Part shown: positions 24,054 to 32,514 of the stretch, one piece after another
How positions within the stretch are numbered: the first letter of the stretch is position 1
Layout: every line of letters starts with the position of its first letter
Assembly (NCBI GenBank): GCA_021732845.1
Contig: JAKFUF010000103.1
Coordinates: 1-32,640 of the forward strand
From: Planctomycetaceae bacterium
GTDB taxonomy: Bacteria > Planctomycetota > Planctomycetia > Planctomycetales > Planctomycetaceae
Reading direction: 5' to 3'
Length of the DNA stretch: 32,640 nucleotides
Notes under the pieces: model-generated
The model's input: only the letters and a program-made list of their open reading frames with translations
Database searches by the model: none
What the model was told of the DNA's origin: nothing
Program-made: the position numbers and the translations under genes

Positions 24054-25301
24054 ATGCTCAACACCACCATTTCGCGACGTTCGCTGCTCGGTGCCGCCGG
24101 GGGCTCGATTCTTGGTCTGAGCGTGCAGAACCTGCTCGCCCTGGCGGGGACGGACCATGCCCCGACGGCCGAGCATGTCATCCTGTTCTGGAACGGCGGA
24201 GGGATGACGCACCTCGACACGTGGGATCCCAAGCCCGGCCGGCCGACACAGGGTGAATTCTCGCCGATCAAGACTTCGGTCCCCGGCATGGAGATCAGCG
24301 AGATCTTCCCGGAACTCGCCAAGCAGATGCACCACTGCGCCCTGATCCGCTCGATCGCCGGCACCAACGGCGACCACGGCCGTGGCACTTATCAACTGCA
24401 GACGAGCTACAACGCCAGCCCCAACCTGCAGCACCCCGGTTTCGGCTCAGTCGTGGCTCACGAAAAGTCCCAACTGGGCGACCTGCCGTCTTACATCTCG
24501 CTGAGCGGCCAGGCCCCCCGCGCCGGCTATCTCGGCCAGACCTGCGAAGCCTACTTCGTCGGCGAACCCGGCGAGCGCGACCCCTATCTGGCGTTCCCGG
24601 AAGGGATCACCCAGGTTCGTGGCAACAAGCGGCTGGAAACGCTGGCCCGCGTGAATGCCCGCTTTGCCAACAGCAACAAGAATGAGAAGTTTCAAGCCAC
24701 GGAAACGGCGATCGGCGATGCCGTCAAGCTGATGCGCAGCCCCGCGCTGGAGGCGTTCGAACTCGACACCGTCGAGACGACCACGCTCAACCGCTATGGC
24801 GACAGCGCCTTCGGCCGTGGTGCCCTCTTGGCCAAGCGGCTGGTCGAGACCGGTGTCCGCTTCGTGCAGGTCAACCGCGGTGGCTTCGACACTCACACCG
24901 CCAACTTCCCGGCGATGCAGGCCCATGGCGAGATCATGGACCCGGCCCTGGCCGCCCTCGTTTCTGATTTGGCCGCCTCTGGCATGCTGAAGAAAACGCT
25001 GATCGTGATGCTCAGCGAATTCGGCCGCACGCCGAAGATCAACAAAGACGCTGGCCGCGACCACTGGGCCAGCGTCTTCAGTTGCTTCCTCGCCGGCGGC
25101 GGTCTCAAAGGCGGCACCGTCATCGGCTCCTCCGACGCCGACGGCTACCAGCCAGACAACCGCCCCGTCCAAGTCGCCGACATCCACGCCACATTGTGCC
25201 ACGCCCTGGGCATCAACCCCAACAAAGAAGTCCAAACCCCGCTGCAGCGGCCGATGAAACTGGTCGACAATGGCAAGCCGGTGATGGAATTGTTTGCGTG
25301 A
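24054..25301 (+). CDS. DUF1501 protein with Tat signal
   Basis: 415 residues. The N-terminus SRRSLLGAAGGSILGLS is a twin-arginine signal, so it is exported folded. The domain is of the alkaline-phosphatase/sulfatase-like DUF1501 family (HVILFWNGGGMTHLDTWDPK ... GGFDTHTANFP ... MLSEFGRTPKINKDAGRDHW ... VADIHATLCHALGI), with Asp and His residues at likely metal positions. It is the usual partner of the DUF1549/DUF1553 gene upstream and probably acts with it, on an unknown substrate. Whether they share a transcript is uncertain because repeat copy C lies between them. No clear ribosome-binding site precedes the ATG. Confidence 0.9.
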   Translation: MLNTTISRRSLLGAAGGSILGLSVQNLLALAGTDHAPTAEHVILFWNGGGMTHLDTWDPKPGRPTQGEFSPIKTSVPGMEISEIFPELAKQMHHCALIRSIAGTNGDHGRGTYQLQTSYNASPNLQHPGFGSVVAHEKSQLGDLPSYISLSGQAPRAGYLGQTCEAYFVGEPGERDPYLAFPEGITQVRGNKRLETLARVNARFANSNKNEKFQATETAIGDAVKLMRSPALEAFELDTVETTTLNRYGDSAFGRGALLAKRLVETGVRFVQVNRGGFDTHTANFPAMQAHGEIMDPALAALVSDLAASGMLKKTLIVMLSEFGRTPKINKDAGRDHWASVFSCFLAGGGLKGGTVIGSSDADGYQPDNRPVQVADIHATLCHALGINPNKEVQTPLQRPMKLVDNGKPVMELFA

Positions 25302-25323
25302 TCAATGGGCTTTGGTGAGTTTC

Positions 25324-25361
25324 GAAACCCCCGGTGACCTAACGGCCCGGGGGTTTCTCGT
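25324..25361 (+). terminator. Rho-independent terminator after DUF1501 gene
   Basis: GAAACCCCCGG (25324-25334) pairs perfectly with CCGGGGGTTTC (25347-25357) around a 12-nt loop, followed by TCGTTTT. It begins 23 bases after the stop at 25301. The T-rich tract is short. Confidence 0.75.
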
Positions 25362-25391
25362 TTTCACCCGCCCTTTCTCGTGATCCAAAAT

Positions 25392-25440
25392 CGGCCTTCG
25401 GTCAGCCTCTTGACGCGTGCTTTTGTTCTTTGTCCGGTTC
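25392..25440 (-). repeat. Dispersed repeat, partial copy D
   Basis: Only the outermost ~50 bases are present in the orientation of copy B (CGGCCTTCGGTCAGC ... GCGTGCTTTTGTTCTTTGTCCGG), ending beside the minus-strand DUF1501 gene. Confidence 0.6.
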
Positions 25441-25469
25441 CAGGGACCGTGGCGTGGGATCCGAATGAG

Positions 25470-27038
25470 TCACAAGACCGCGGAAATTGGCCTCCCCTGA
25501 TAGATTTGAAAGGGACGTCCATCGAGATCGTGGAACTCCTCGTCAGGCCCGATTCCCAACTGTGAAAAAATGGTGGCGGCGAGGTCCGCGGGGGAATACG
25601 CATCCGAGATCGGCCCACCGCCTTGCTTGTCGGTTTTGCCAATGACCAGTCCCGGCGTGATTCCCCCTCCGGCGAAGAAGCAGGGGAACACGTCCCCCCA
25701 GTGGTGCCGGCCGGGCGTGAACGGCACCCCGGCAGCATTGAGGCCGCCGGCGGCAATGGGCGAGATGTGCGGGGTGCGGCCCATCTCGCCGCACATCACA
25801 ATCAGGGTCTCCGCCAGCAGGCCGCGGTCCTGCAGATCGTCAAGGAAACCGCTGAGGCAATGGTCGATCGAAGGGAGCAGCCGGCCCTTCAAGTCGCGAA
25901 AGGCGTTCTGGTGCGTGTCCCAACCCCGCAGATTGATCTGCACCATCCGCACCCCGGATTCGACCAGCCGGCGAGCCACCAGAAACGCCTGGCCCCATTC
26001 CTCACGGCCGTACTGGTCGCGGGTGGCCTCGGTCTCCTGGGAGATGTCGAAGGGGTTGTGTTTCCCGCGTTGCGAGACGATGAGATCCAGTGCCTGCCGC
26101 TGATATACTTCGTACTTGTGAATGTTCCGGTGGCTGTCCAAGTCGCGCCGCGTTTTGTCGAGAGACTGCAGCAGGTCCGCACGGCTGGAGACCCGCTCGA
26201 CGGCCACGCCGCCGGTGGTCCCCATGTCTGGCAGAGAGAATTCGCAGCCACGGCAACTGGTGTTGTCGTACCAGGATTTGGGCAGTTTGCCCGGCTGCCG
26301 CTCCGGGTCGTCCGGCTGGTCGTGGCTGAAGCAGTTCGGGCAGGAGCCGCCCGCATCGGGAGCGCGGCAGGGCGGAGCGAGGTTGACGCGCCAGCGCGAG
26401 TACCTCGGCCCCAGCATGCCGGGAGCCGTGCCGGGAATCACCCAATCACCCACATTGATCCGCGTCCGCGGGACTTCCACCACCGAGGGCAGGCCCGCGC
26501 CGGGGCGCGGGGGCACGGCGTAAGCAATCATTGAACCAATGGACGGCCACTCCAACGGCCGGGGCTGTTGCAGGGCGATGCTGTTGGTGTTCTCGCCCGG
26601 CGGCAGATGATTCGAGCCGGTGTTCACCATATACATCGCGGAATTGTGTTCGTTGCGGAACTGCCTGTCGGCCGGATGCGACATCGTCCGCACAACGGAG
26701 AACTGGTTGGCCCGCTGCGCCAGTTTGGGCAGATATTCGCAGACGGTCAGCTCGGGGTTCGCCGTCGAAATCGTGCCATACTCGCCGCGGATCTTGTCCG
26801 TGGCTTCCGGCTTGGGGTCGAAGGTCTCATGCTGCGACGGCCCGCCCGATTGGAAGATGAACACCACCGACTTCGCGCGGGCGGGCTTGGCGGTGCCGGC
26901 AGCCATTGCTTCCAGCCGCAGGAGGTCGGCCAGACCAGTCCCCAACAGTGTCAGGCTTCCCGCATGCAGCAACTCCCGCCGACCGACCCGAGGGTGATCG
27001 GATCGCTGACAACCGGCACGATGCGGTGCGTCGAACAT
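25470..27038 (-). CDS. Second DUF1501 protein, with cysteine-rich insert
   Basis: 522 residues from the ATG at 27036-27038, preceded by GGAG seven bases upstream; in-frame starts further up have no such site. The Tat-like signal has GRRELLHAGSLTLLGTG. The DUF1501 core (SVVFIFQSGGPSQHETFDPK ... RGWDTHQNAFRDL ... MCGEMGRTPHI ... FFAGGGITPGLVIG) has an added segment rich in cysteine: CRAPDAGGSCPNCF and, about 45 residues on, TSCRGCEFSLPD. That segment may bind a metal. This is a different DUF1501 subgroup from the gene at 24054 and converges on it. The gap to the hydrolase gene on its other side (27039-27296) is a divergent promoter region with no feature I can support. Confidence 0.88.
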   Translation of the reverse strand: MFDAPHRAGCQRSDHPRVGRRELLHAGSLTLLGTGLADLLRLEAMAAGTAKPARAKSVVFIFQSGGPSQHETFDPKPEATDKIRGEYGTISTANPELTVCEYLPKLAQRANQFSVVRTMSHPADRQFRNEHNSAMYMVNTGSNHLPPGENTNSIALQQPRPLEWPSIGSMIAYAVPPRPGAGLPSVVEVPRTRINVGDWVIPGTAPGMLGPRYSRWRVNLAPPCRAPDAGGSCPNCFSHDQPDDPERQPGKLPKSWYDNTSCRGCEFSLPDMGTTGGVAVERVSSRADLLQSLDKTRRDLDSHRNIHKYEVYQRQALDLIVSQRGKHNPFDISQETEATRDQYGREEWGQAFLVARRLVESGVRMVQINLRGWDTHQNAFRDLKGRLLPSIDHCLSGFLDDLQDRGLLAETLIVMCGEMGRTPHISPIAAGGLNAAGVPFTPGRHHWGDVFPCFFAGGGITPGLVIGKTDKQGGGPISDAYSPADLAATIFSQLGIGPDEEFHDLDGRPFQIYQGRPISAVL

Positions 27039-27296
27039 GGGCTGGCTCCGAAGTGGCTTGCCGTGTTGATGGGTGGCAGCCATGCGGGCAGCATACCATG
27101 CTCTTCGCCGAATGGAATTCTGTTCTGTCGGCAACTGCAGCGAACGCCAACCGCTGCCAGCCGTACCCATCAGGCAACAAGCGGTGGCCTTTTGACGGCA
27201 GTGCGGGTCCCTCAGTCGGATTTCCGCCTCTGATGCGATAGACTCCCGAACGACAAGTGGTCCTCAATTACTGCCAACCTGCTTTCCAAGGCTGCC

Positions 27297-28529
27297 ATGC
27301 GAGCGCGCGCTTTCTATTTCTGTCTGGCCCTCAGCCTCCTGGTGATTGAAGCTCTCCTTCCACCGCTGGGCGGGCCGGTCGCGGTCAATCGCGTGCAGGC
27401 GGACGAGGCGGCAACAAAGCCGTTCACCGGTCCGTGGGATGTGAAGGCGATTCAAGCCACAAAGGTGGAGGCGGAGTGGGGCGCGGAGGCGGGAAAGGCC
27501 CGCGAGGTGTACTATCCGGGTGAGCCATTCCACGGAAAGCCGACGAGAATCTTTGCCTACTATGCCCGGCCGGCAGGCGACGGACCGTTCCCGACGATGC
27601 TGCTGGTGCATGGCGGCGGCGGCAAGGCATTTCGCGAATGGGCCGAGCACTGGGCGGCGCGGGGCTACTGCGCGCTGGCCATGGATCTGGCGGGGAAGGG
27701 GCCTAAGGAGAAGCTGCCAGACGGCGGCCCCGACCAGGACGACACCGCGAAATTCGGCAACTTCGACGACGCCACCGCTCGCGACATGTGGACCTATCAC
27801 GCGGTCGCCGCCGTGCTTCGGGGCCACAACCTGCTGCGGGGCTTTCCGGAGGTCGACAAGGACAAGATCTCGGTCACGGGGATCAGTTGGGGCGGCTACC
27901 TCACCTGCATTATCGCCGGGCTGGATGACCGCCTGAAGGCGGCCGTTCCCGTCTACGGCTGTGGCTTCCTCCACGAGAACAGTGCCTGGAAGGAGGGGCG
28001 GCTGGACAAGATGGAAGCCACGCAGCGCGACCGCTGGGTCGAGAATTTCGACCCCTCGCGTTATCTGCCCGGCGTTCGCTGCCCGATCCTGTTCCTGAAC
28101 GGCACGAACGACTTCGCCTATCCGCTCGACAGCTACCGCAAGTGCTACCAACTGGTCAAAGCCCCGCGGACGATCGCGGTCCGGGTCCGGCTGCCGCACG
28201 GCCACATCTGGACCTTTGGCGAAGTCGACTCGTTCATTGATTCGGTGGTGAAGGGGGGCGATCCGCTGCCCAAACTGAGCGCCCTGCAGCAGGATGGCGA
28301 CCGGGTTTCCACCGAGTTTGAAGCGAAGTCCCCGTTGAAGGGCGCGCAATTGAATTATGCCACGGCCAGCGGACCATGGCAGAAGCGGGAGTGGAAGGCC
28401 GTGCCCGCCCGCATCGAGAATGGCAAGATCGAGGCCATGCTTCCCGCGGAACGGCCGCTTGTGTTCTACATCGGAGCCACGGATTCCCGCGGGTTGGAGG
28501 TTTCGACGGATCACCTGGAACTGCCGTGA
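27297..28529 (+). CDS. Secreted alpha/beta hydrolase (acetylxylan esterase/dienelactone hydrolase type)
   Basis: 410 residues, ATG with a weak AAGG upstream. A signal peptide covers about residues 1-36. The catalytic triad can be read: Ser197 in GISWGG, Asp272 in NGTNDFAYP, His303 in HGHIWTF, and the oxyanion region LLVHGGGGKAFREWAEHWAA. This is the alpha/beta-hydrolase fold in the group of cephalosporin-C deacetylase/acetylxylan esterase-like proteins. A ~90-residue C-terminal domain (from about 325) resembles a beta-sandwich and may bind carbohydrate. It could remove esters from polysaccharides in the periplasm. The substrate is unknown. Confidence 0.88.
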   Translation: MRARAFYFCLALSLLVIEALLPPLGGPVAVNRVQADEAATKPFTGPWDVKAIQATKVEAEWGAEAGKAREVYYPGEPFHGKPTRIFAYYARPAGDGPFPTMLLVHGGGGKAFREWAEHWAARGYCALAMDLAGKGPKEKLPDGGPDQDDTAKFGNFDDATARDMWTYHAVAAVLRGHNLLRGFPEVDKDKISVTGISWGGYLTCIIAGLDDRLKAAVPVYGCGFLHENSAWKEGRLDKMEATQRDRWVENFDPSRYLPGVRCPILFLNGTNDFAYPLDSYRKCYQLVKAPRTIAVRVRLPHGHIWTFGEVDSFIDSVVKGGDPLPKLSALQQDGDRVSTEFEAKSPLKGAQLNYATASGPWQKREWKAVPARIENGKIEAMLPAERPLVFYIGATDSRGLEVSTDHLELP

Positions 28530-28608
28530 CTGAAAGTCAACCAACGGAAATGTCTGCTGAGAGGCACGCGAGTCAATTTGCACCGATATTGCGGCGCTGG
28601 AGATCAAC

Positions 28609-29061
28609 ATGGAGGTGTGGGGCATACATGCATTCGAAAATGACGACGGCCTCGACTGGAGTTATTCCTTTGCCAGCCAGCTCAACCCACTTGAGCGATT
28701 TGCGCAATATCTGGATGTGGAAGGAGTTGACGAGTTGGACGTGGCGAAATGCACAGATGTGTTATGTTCGTGCGTGCTCATTGATGCGCTGGTGAATGTC
28801 CGCCCCAGGTTTCTTCCCAAACCGGCTGTGCTATGGCTCCGCGCTTTCCACGATCTCAAGGTCGAGCATTTGGTTCCTCCGGCAATTCTGGCTCTTGATC
28901 AATTGCTCAAGCCCAACTCGGCACTGGTCGCTTTCTGGAGCAGTGACGAGAAACTCTACCGGAAATGGAGGCGACAGATTCACACACTGAGGAACCGGCT
29001 AAGAAGTCGAGGGGGACTCATGGCCGACAATCGACGCCGGGCGCTTCTATGCGAGCGATGA
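28609..29061 (+). CDS. DUF4259 family protein
   Basis: 150 residues from an ATG with GGAG seven bases upstream. It starts with the signature MEVWGIHAFENDDGLDW, typical of DUF4259. A mostly alpha-helical body follows (LNPLERFAQYLDVEGVDELD ... PAILALDQLLKPNSALVAFW) and a basic C-terminus (RKWRRQIHTLRNRLRSRG). Members are small cytoplasmic proteins of unknown function. It is 79 bases past the hydrolase stop and 117 before the amidotransferase, on the same strand, but I see no functional link. Confidence 0.8.
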   Translation: MEVWGIHAFENDDGLDWSYSFASQLNPLERFAQYLDVEGVDELDVAKCTDVLCSCVLIDALVNVRPRFLPKPAVLWLRAFHDLKVEHLVPPAILALDQLLKPNSALVAFWSSDEKLYRKWRRQIHTLRNRLRSRGGLMADNRRRALLCER

Positions 29062-29178
29062 CGTTTTCATCGTCCGGCCGATCAAACGGACTGAGCCCTT
29101 GCCGCCCATCCGTTGCATGCCCGGCGCGCGGTTTGCACGAATGAGCGCGGGTCAAATCAAGCATCTGGAGGCGGGACT

Positions 29179-30075
29179 GTGTGTGGAATCGTGGGGCTCC
29201 TGGTCAAGAAGCCCGAGCTGCGGCGCGAATTGGGGGCGTGGGTCTCGCCCATGCTGGACTGCATGGGCAGCCGCGGACCCGATTCTGCTGGGCTCGCGGT
29301 GTTCGCTGAGGCCCCGTCTACAGATCTGCTGCGGTACAGTCTCTATGACATCTTAGCCCAAGATGTCTGGCCGACTGTGTTGGAGAGATGGAATGCGAAC
29401 GTCGATGCAGCCGCCACGCTGGCAGCCCACGGGCAGCAGGCGACGCTGTTCTCGACCACCCCATCGGCCTTGGGAAAAGACTGGCTCTCAAATTACTTTC
29501 CGCACCTGCACTGCTTCTCCGTGGGTCATGTCATCGACCTCTACAAAGACATTGGCCACCCGCGTGAACTGATCAAGAAATACCGCTTCGCCGAACTGGC
29601 GGGAACGCACGCGGTGGGGCACACCCGCATGGCGACGGAGTCGGCGGTTTCGCCGGCGCATGCGCATCCGTTTACGTCGGGCGAGGACTTTTGCCTCGTT
29701 CACAACGGCTCGCTGTCCAACCCGCACAGCATCCGCCGCAAACTGGAACGGCGGGGGATCCGCTTTGAAACCGACAACGATACCGAAGCCGCCTGCCGGT
29801 TCCTCGAATGGCGAATGAGCGAGGGCGACTCCCTGGAAGCCGCCATTCACCGGGGCTTCGCCGAACTCGACGGCTTTTACACGCTGCTGATCGGCACGGC
29901 GACCGAACTGGTGCTGGTGCGCGATGCCTTCGCCTGCAAGCCGGCCGTCGCCGCCGAAACCGACGACTACGTGGCGATCTCGTCCGAGTTCCAGTCGCTC
30001 GCGCACCTGCCAGGAATTCAGCAGGCCCGTGTCTTCGAACCCGCACCGGAGCAGATCTACCGATGGCACGTTTGA
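29179..30075 (+). CDS. Class-II glutamine amidotransferase domain protein (GlxB/MgsA-like)
   Basis: 298 residues starting at a GTG (29179-29181) with GGAGG seven bases upstream. This places the catalytic cysteine at position 2 (MCGIVGLL), as required after Met removal. Frames open further upstream would bury it. The family motifs are present: SRGPDSAG, GHTRMATESAVSPAHAHPF, LVHNGSLSN, TDNDTEA. It should release ammonia from glutamine for a synthase subunit. The next genes encode the GXGXG and FMN parts of a split glutamate synthase, so the three together form one enzyme. The stop overlaps the next start by 13 bases, which shows translational coupling. Confidence 0.9.
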   Translation: MCGIVGLLVKKPELRRELGAWVSPMLDCMGSRGPDSAGLAVFAEAPSTDLLRYSLYDILAQDVWPTVLERWNANVDAAATLAAHGQQATLFSTTPSALGKDWLSNYFPHLHCFSVGHVIDLYKDIGHPRELIKKYRFAELAGTHAVGHTRMATESAVSPAHAHPFTSGEDFCLVHNGSLSNPHSIRRKLERRGIRFETDNDTEAACRFLEWRMSEGDSLEAAIHRGFAELDGFYTLLIGTATELVLVRDAFACKPAVAAETDDYVAISSEFQSLAHLPGIQQARVFEPAPEQIYRWHV

Positions 30076-30833
30076 GCCCGGAAGTGACGGCACTTGACAC
30101 CATGCCAAACAGCGCCGCGACACCCGGCCCAACAACGCTCGGGGAACCCACTATCGACTGGGATCTGTCCATCCGTCCGGTCCGCGAACTGAACCAGTTC
30201 CTACATGACCTGGCCCACAACGCCCGCCCGGAGATGCCGCACGTCCGCATCCTGCACCCCAATGGACGGCACAACCTGGCCGTCGGCCTGCAGGTGCCGG
30301 CGAACATCGAGATCCTGGGCCACGCGGGCTACTTCATCGCCGGCATGAACCAGGCGGCACATATCACCGTCGACGGCAACGTCGGCTGGAGTGTCGCCGA
30401 AAACATGATGTCCGGCATCGTCCGCGTCAAAGGCTGTGCCTCGGAGTGCGCCGGAGCCTCGGCCCACGGTGGCCTCTTGGTCATTGAAGGCGACGCCTCC
30501 AGCCGCTGTGGCATCTCGCTCAAGGGCGGGCAGATCGTCGTCGGCGGCAGTGTCGGACACCTGTCGGCCTTCATGGCCCAGGCGGGAACGATGGTCGTCT
30601 GCGGCGATGCCGGTGCTGCCCTGGGCGACTCCCTCTACGAAGCCGTCATCTACGTCCGTGGCTCAATTCACAGCCTGGGTGCCGACGCCCGCGAAGAACC
30701 GATGCAGACCGATGATCTGAAAACCGTCGCCGACCTGCTGCAGCGGGCTGCCATCAGTGCCGACCCGCAGACATTTCGCCGCGTGGCTTCGGCACGCCAG
30801 TTGTATCATTGGCACGCTGAGGCGCAGTATTGA
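30063..30833 (+). CDS. GXGXG domain protein (glutamate synthase alpha-subunit C-terminal-like)
   Basis: 256 residues from the ATG at 30063, which overlaps the amidotransferase gene. A second ATG at 30102 is possible. The central part is a right-handed beta-helix with repeated Gly turns (VPANIEILGHAGYFIAGMNQ ... SGIVRVKGCASECAGASAHGG ... VIEGDASSRCGISLKGGQIV ... VCGDAGAALGDSLYEAVIYV), the GXGXG fold that holds subunits of glutamate synthase together. It is the GlxC/MgsB-like component. It ends with TGA, whose last base begins the repeat module. Confidence 0.88.
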   Translation: MARLSPEVTALDTMPNSAATPGPTTLGEPTIDWDLSIRPVRELNQFLHDLAHNARPEMPHVRILHPNGRHNLAVGLQVPANIEILGHAGYFIAGMNQAAHITVDGNVGWSVAENMMSGIVRVKGCASECAGASAHGGLLVIEGDASSRCGISLKGGQIVVGGSVGHLSAFMAQAGTMVVCGDAGAALGDSLYEAVIYVRGSIHSLGADAREEPMQTDDLKTVADLLQRAAISADPQTFRRVASARQLYHWHAEAQY

Positions 30834-30973
30834 AATGACAAATGACAAATGACAAATGACAAAATCGATTTCTGTCCGCTCAACACGTTCGACAAGTGAG
30901 AAGATTCCATTGCTTTGAGCCACTCGCTCTACCGGCATCCCATTTGTCATTTGTCATTTGTGCTTTGTCATTC
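30833..30973. repeat. Inverted (AAATGAC) heptamer module between two operon genes
   Basis: Four exact AAATGAC units (30833-30860) are matched by inverted GTCATTT units (30946-30952, 30953-30959, a variant at 30960-30966, and GTCATTC at 30967-30973). The 5' array begins at the last base of the upstream TGA stop and the 3' array ends 14 bases before the next start codon (30988), so the module nearly fills the 154-bp gap. Confidence 0.85.
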
Positions 30974-30987
30974 TGATCGGAACGATC

Positions 30988-32322
30988 ATGGCGAACGAAG
31001 AAAGCTCCTCCTTCAACCGGCACGTGATGGATTACATCCATCGGGCGTCGGAAACCGGTCTGTACGACATTCGCGGGCTGGGGGCGAAGCGGAATCTTCC
31101 CACGTTCGACGACCTGGTGTTCTTGACCGCTTCGGCGTCGCGGTATCCGCTGGAAGGCTACCGGGAGAAGTGTGTCACCACGACGCTCTTGGGCACCCGC
31201 TTTGCCAAGAAGCCGCTGGAACTGCAGATCCCGATCACCATTGCCGGGATGAGCTTTGGCTCGCTCTCGGCGAACGTGAAGGACGCCGTTGGTCGCGCAG
31301 CCACGGCTTGTGGGACTTCGACCACGACGGGCGACGGCGGGATGACCCGCGAGGAGCGGAAGTCGTCGCAGACTTTGGTTTACCAGTGCCTGCCTTCGCG
31401 GTATGGCTTCAACCCGGACGATCTGCGGCAGGCGGACGCGATTGAGTTGGTCATCGGGCAGGGGGCCAAGCCCGGCGGTGGCGGAATGCTGCTGGGGCAG
31501 AAGGTCAACGCCCGTGTCGCGAAGATGCGAACGCTGCCGGAAGGGATCGACCAGCGGTCGGCCTGCCGACACCCAGACTGGGTGGGACCGGACGACCTGA
31601 CGATCAAGCTGCAGGAACTGCGTGAGATCACCGATTGGCAGGTGCCGATCTACATCAAGATGGGAGCCACGCGGGTCAAGGATGACGTGAAGCTGGCCGT
31701 GAAGGCCGGGGCCGATGTCGTCGTCATCGACGGCATGCAGGGCGGGACGGCGGCGACCCAGCAGGTGTTCATCGAACATGCGGGAATCCCCACGCTCGCG
31801 GCATTGCCGCTGGCTGTCGAAGCCCTCGAAGAGATGGACGTCTTTGGCGAGGTCCAGCTCATCATCTCGGGCGGGATTCGCAGCGGGGCCGATGTGGCCA
31901 AGGCCCTGGCCCTGGGTGCCGATGCTGTTGCGGTGGGGCAGGGGACTTTGATGGCTCTCGGCTGCAACCGCGAGACGTGGCTCGGCCCCGACGGTCCCCA
32001 CGACGCCCGCGCCGACTATGAAAAGCTGGGCACCGCACCCGGCTTTTGCCATCACTGCCACACCGGTCAGTGCCCGGTCGGCATCACCACCCAGGATCCA
32101 GTGCTGGAAACGCGGCTGAACCCCGAAGAAGGTGCCCGGCGCCTGCGAAACTACCTGCAGGTGCTGACGATGGAATTGACCACGCTCGCCCGCGCCTGCG
32201 GCAAGTCCAATGTCCATCATCTGGAACGCGAAGACCTCGTCGCCCTCACGATCGAAGCGGCCGCGATGGCCCGCGTGCCGTTGGCTGGCACCGACTGGAT
32301 TCCGGGCCATAGGCATTTTTGA
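30988..32322 (+). CDS. FMN-binding glutamate-synthase-like protein (GlxD/MgsC-like)
   Basis: 444 residues from the ATG at 30988, chosen because the frame upstream reads through repeat DNA. A TIM-barrel FMN domain is evident: ITIAGMSFGSLSANV, GDGGMTREER, GQGAKPGGGGMLLG, KMGATRVKDDVKLAVKAGAD, DGMQGGTAAT, SGGIRSGADVAKALALGAD. A cysteine motif, CHHCHTGQCPVG (Cys354, 357, 362), should bind the [3Fe-4S] cluster. Compared with GltB it lacks the amidotransferase and GXGXG parts, which are the two preceding genes. In methylotrophs such a trio is N-methylglutamate synthase, and in others GlxBCD. The real substrate here cannot be told from sequence alone. Confidence 0.9.
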   Translation: MANEESSSFNRHVMDYIHRASETGLYDIRGLGAKRNLPTFDDLVFLTASASRYPLEGYREKCVTTTLLGTRFAKKPLELQIPITIAGMSFGSLSANVKDAVGRAATACGTSTTTGDGGMTREERKSSQTLVYQCLPSRYGFNPDDLRQADAIELVIGQGAKPGGGGMLLGQKVNARVAKMRTLPEGIDQRSACRHPDWVGPDDLTIKLQELREITDWQVPIYIKMGATRVKDDVKLAVKAGADVVVIDGMQGGTAATQQVFIEHAGIPTLAALPLAVEALEEMDVFGEVQLIISGGIRSGADVAKALALGADAVAVGQGTLMALGCNRETWLGPDGPHDARADYEKLGTAPGFCHHCHTGQCPVGITTQDPVLETRLNPEEGARRLRNYLQVLTMELTTLARACGKSNVHHLEREDLVALTIEAAAMARVPLAGTDWIPGHRHF

Positions 32323-32502
32323 TTTTCGATTTTTGATTTTCGATTGGAGGTGTGGGACGGTTTTTGCGACTGGAGAATTGTGAGTTTCTCCAGTCGAGCG
32401 AAATCGCGATTCCAGTTGCCCAGGCTGCCCAGAGTTCAGGCACGCCCTGCCCGCAGAGCAGGCAGTGAACCTCAGCCAATCGAAAATCAAAAATCGAAAA
32501 TC
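32321..32502. repeat. 182-bp module with perfect 27-bp inverted ends
   Basis: GATTTTCGATTTTTGATTTT and seven further bases (32321-32347) are repeated as an exact reverse complement at 32476-32502, giving a 27-bp perfect inverted repeat with a 7-nt internal period. The last two bases of the upstream TGA stop belong to it. The ~128-bp centre holds an 11-bp hairpin (32367-32377 with 32386-32396, loop TTGTGAGT). It ends 12 bases before the next start codon (32515). Confidence 0.9.
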
Positions 32503-32514
32503 GAAAATTTGCAA

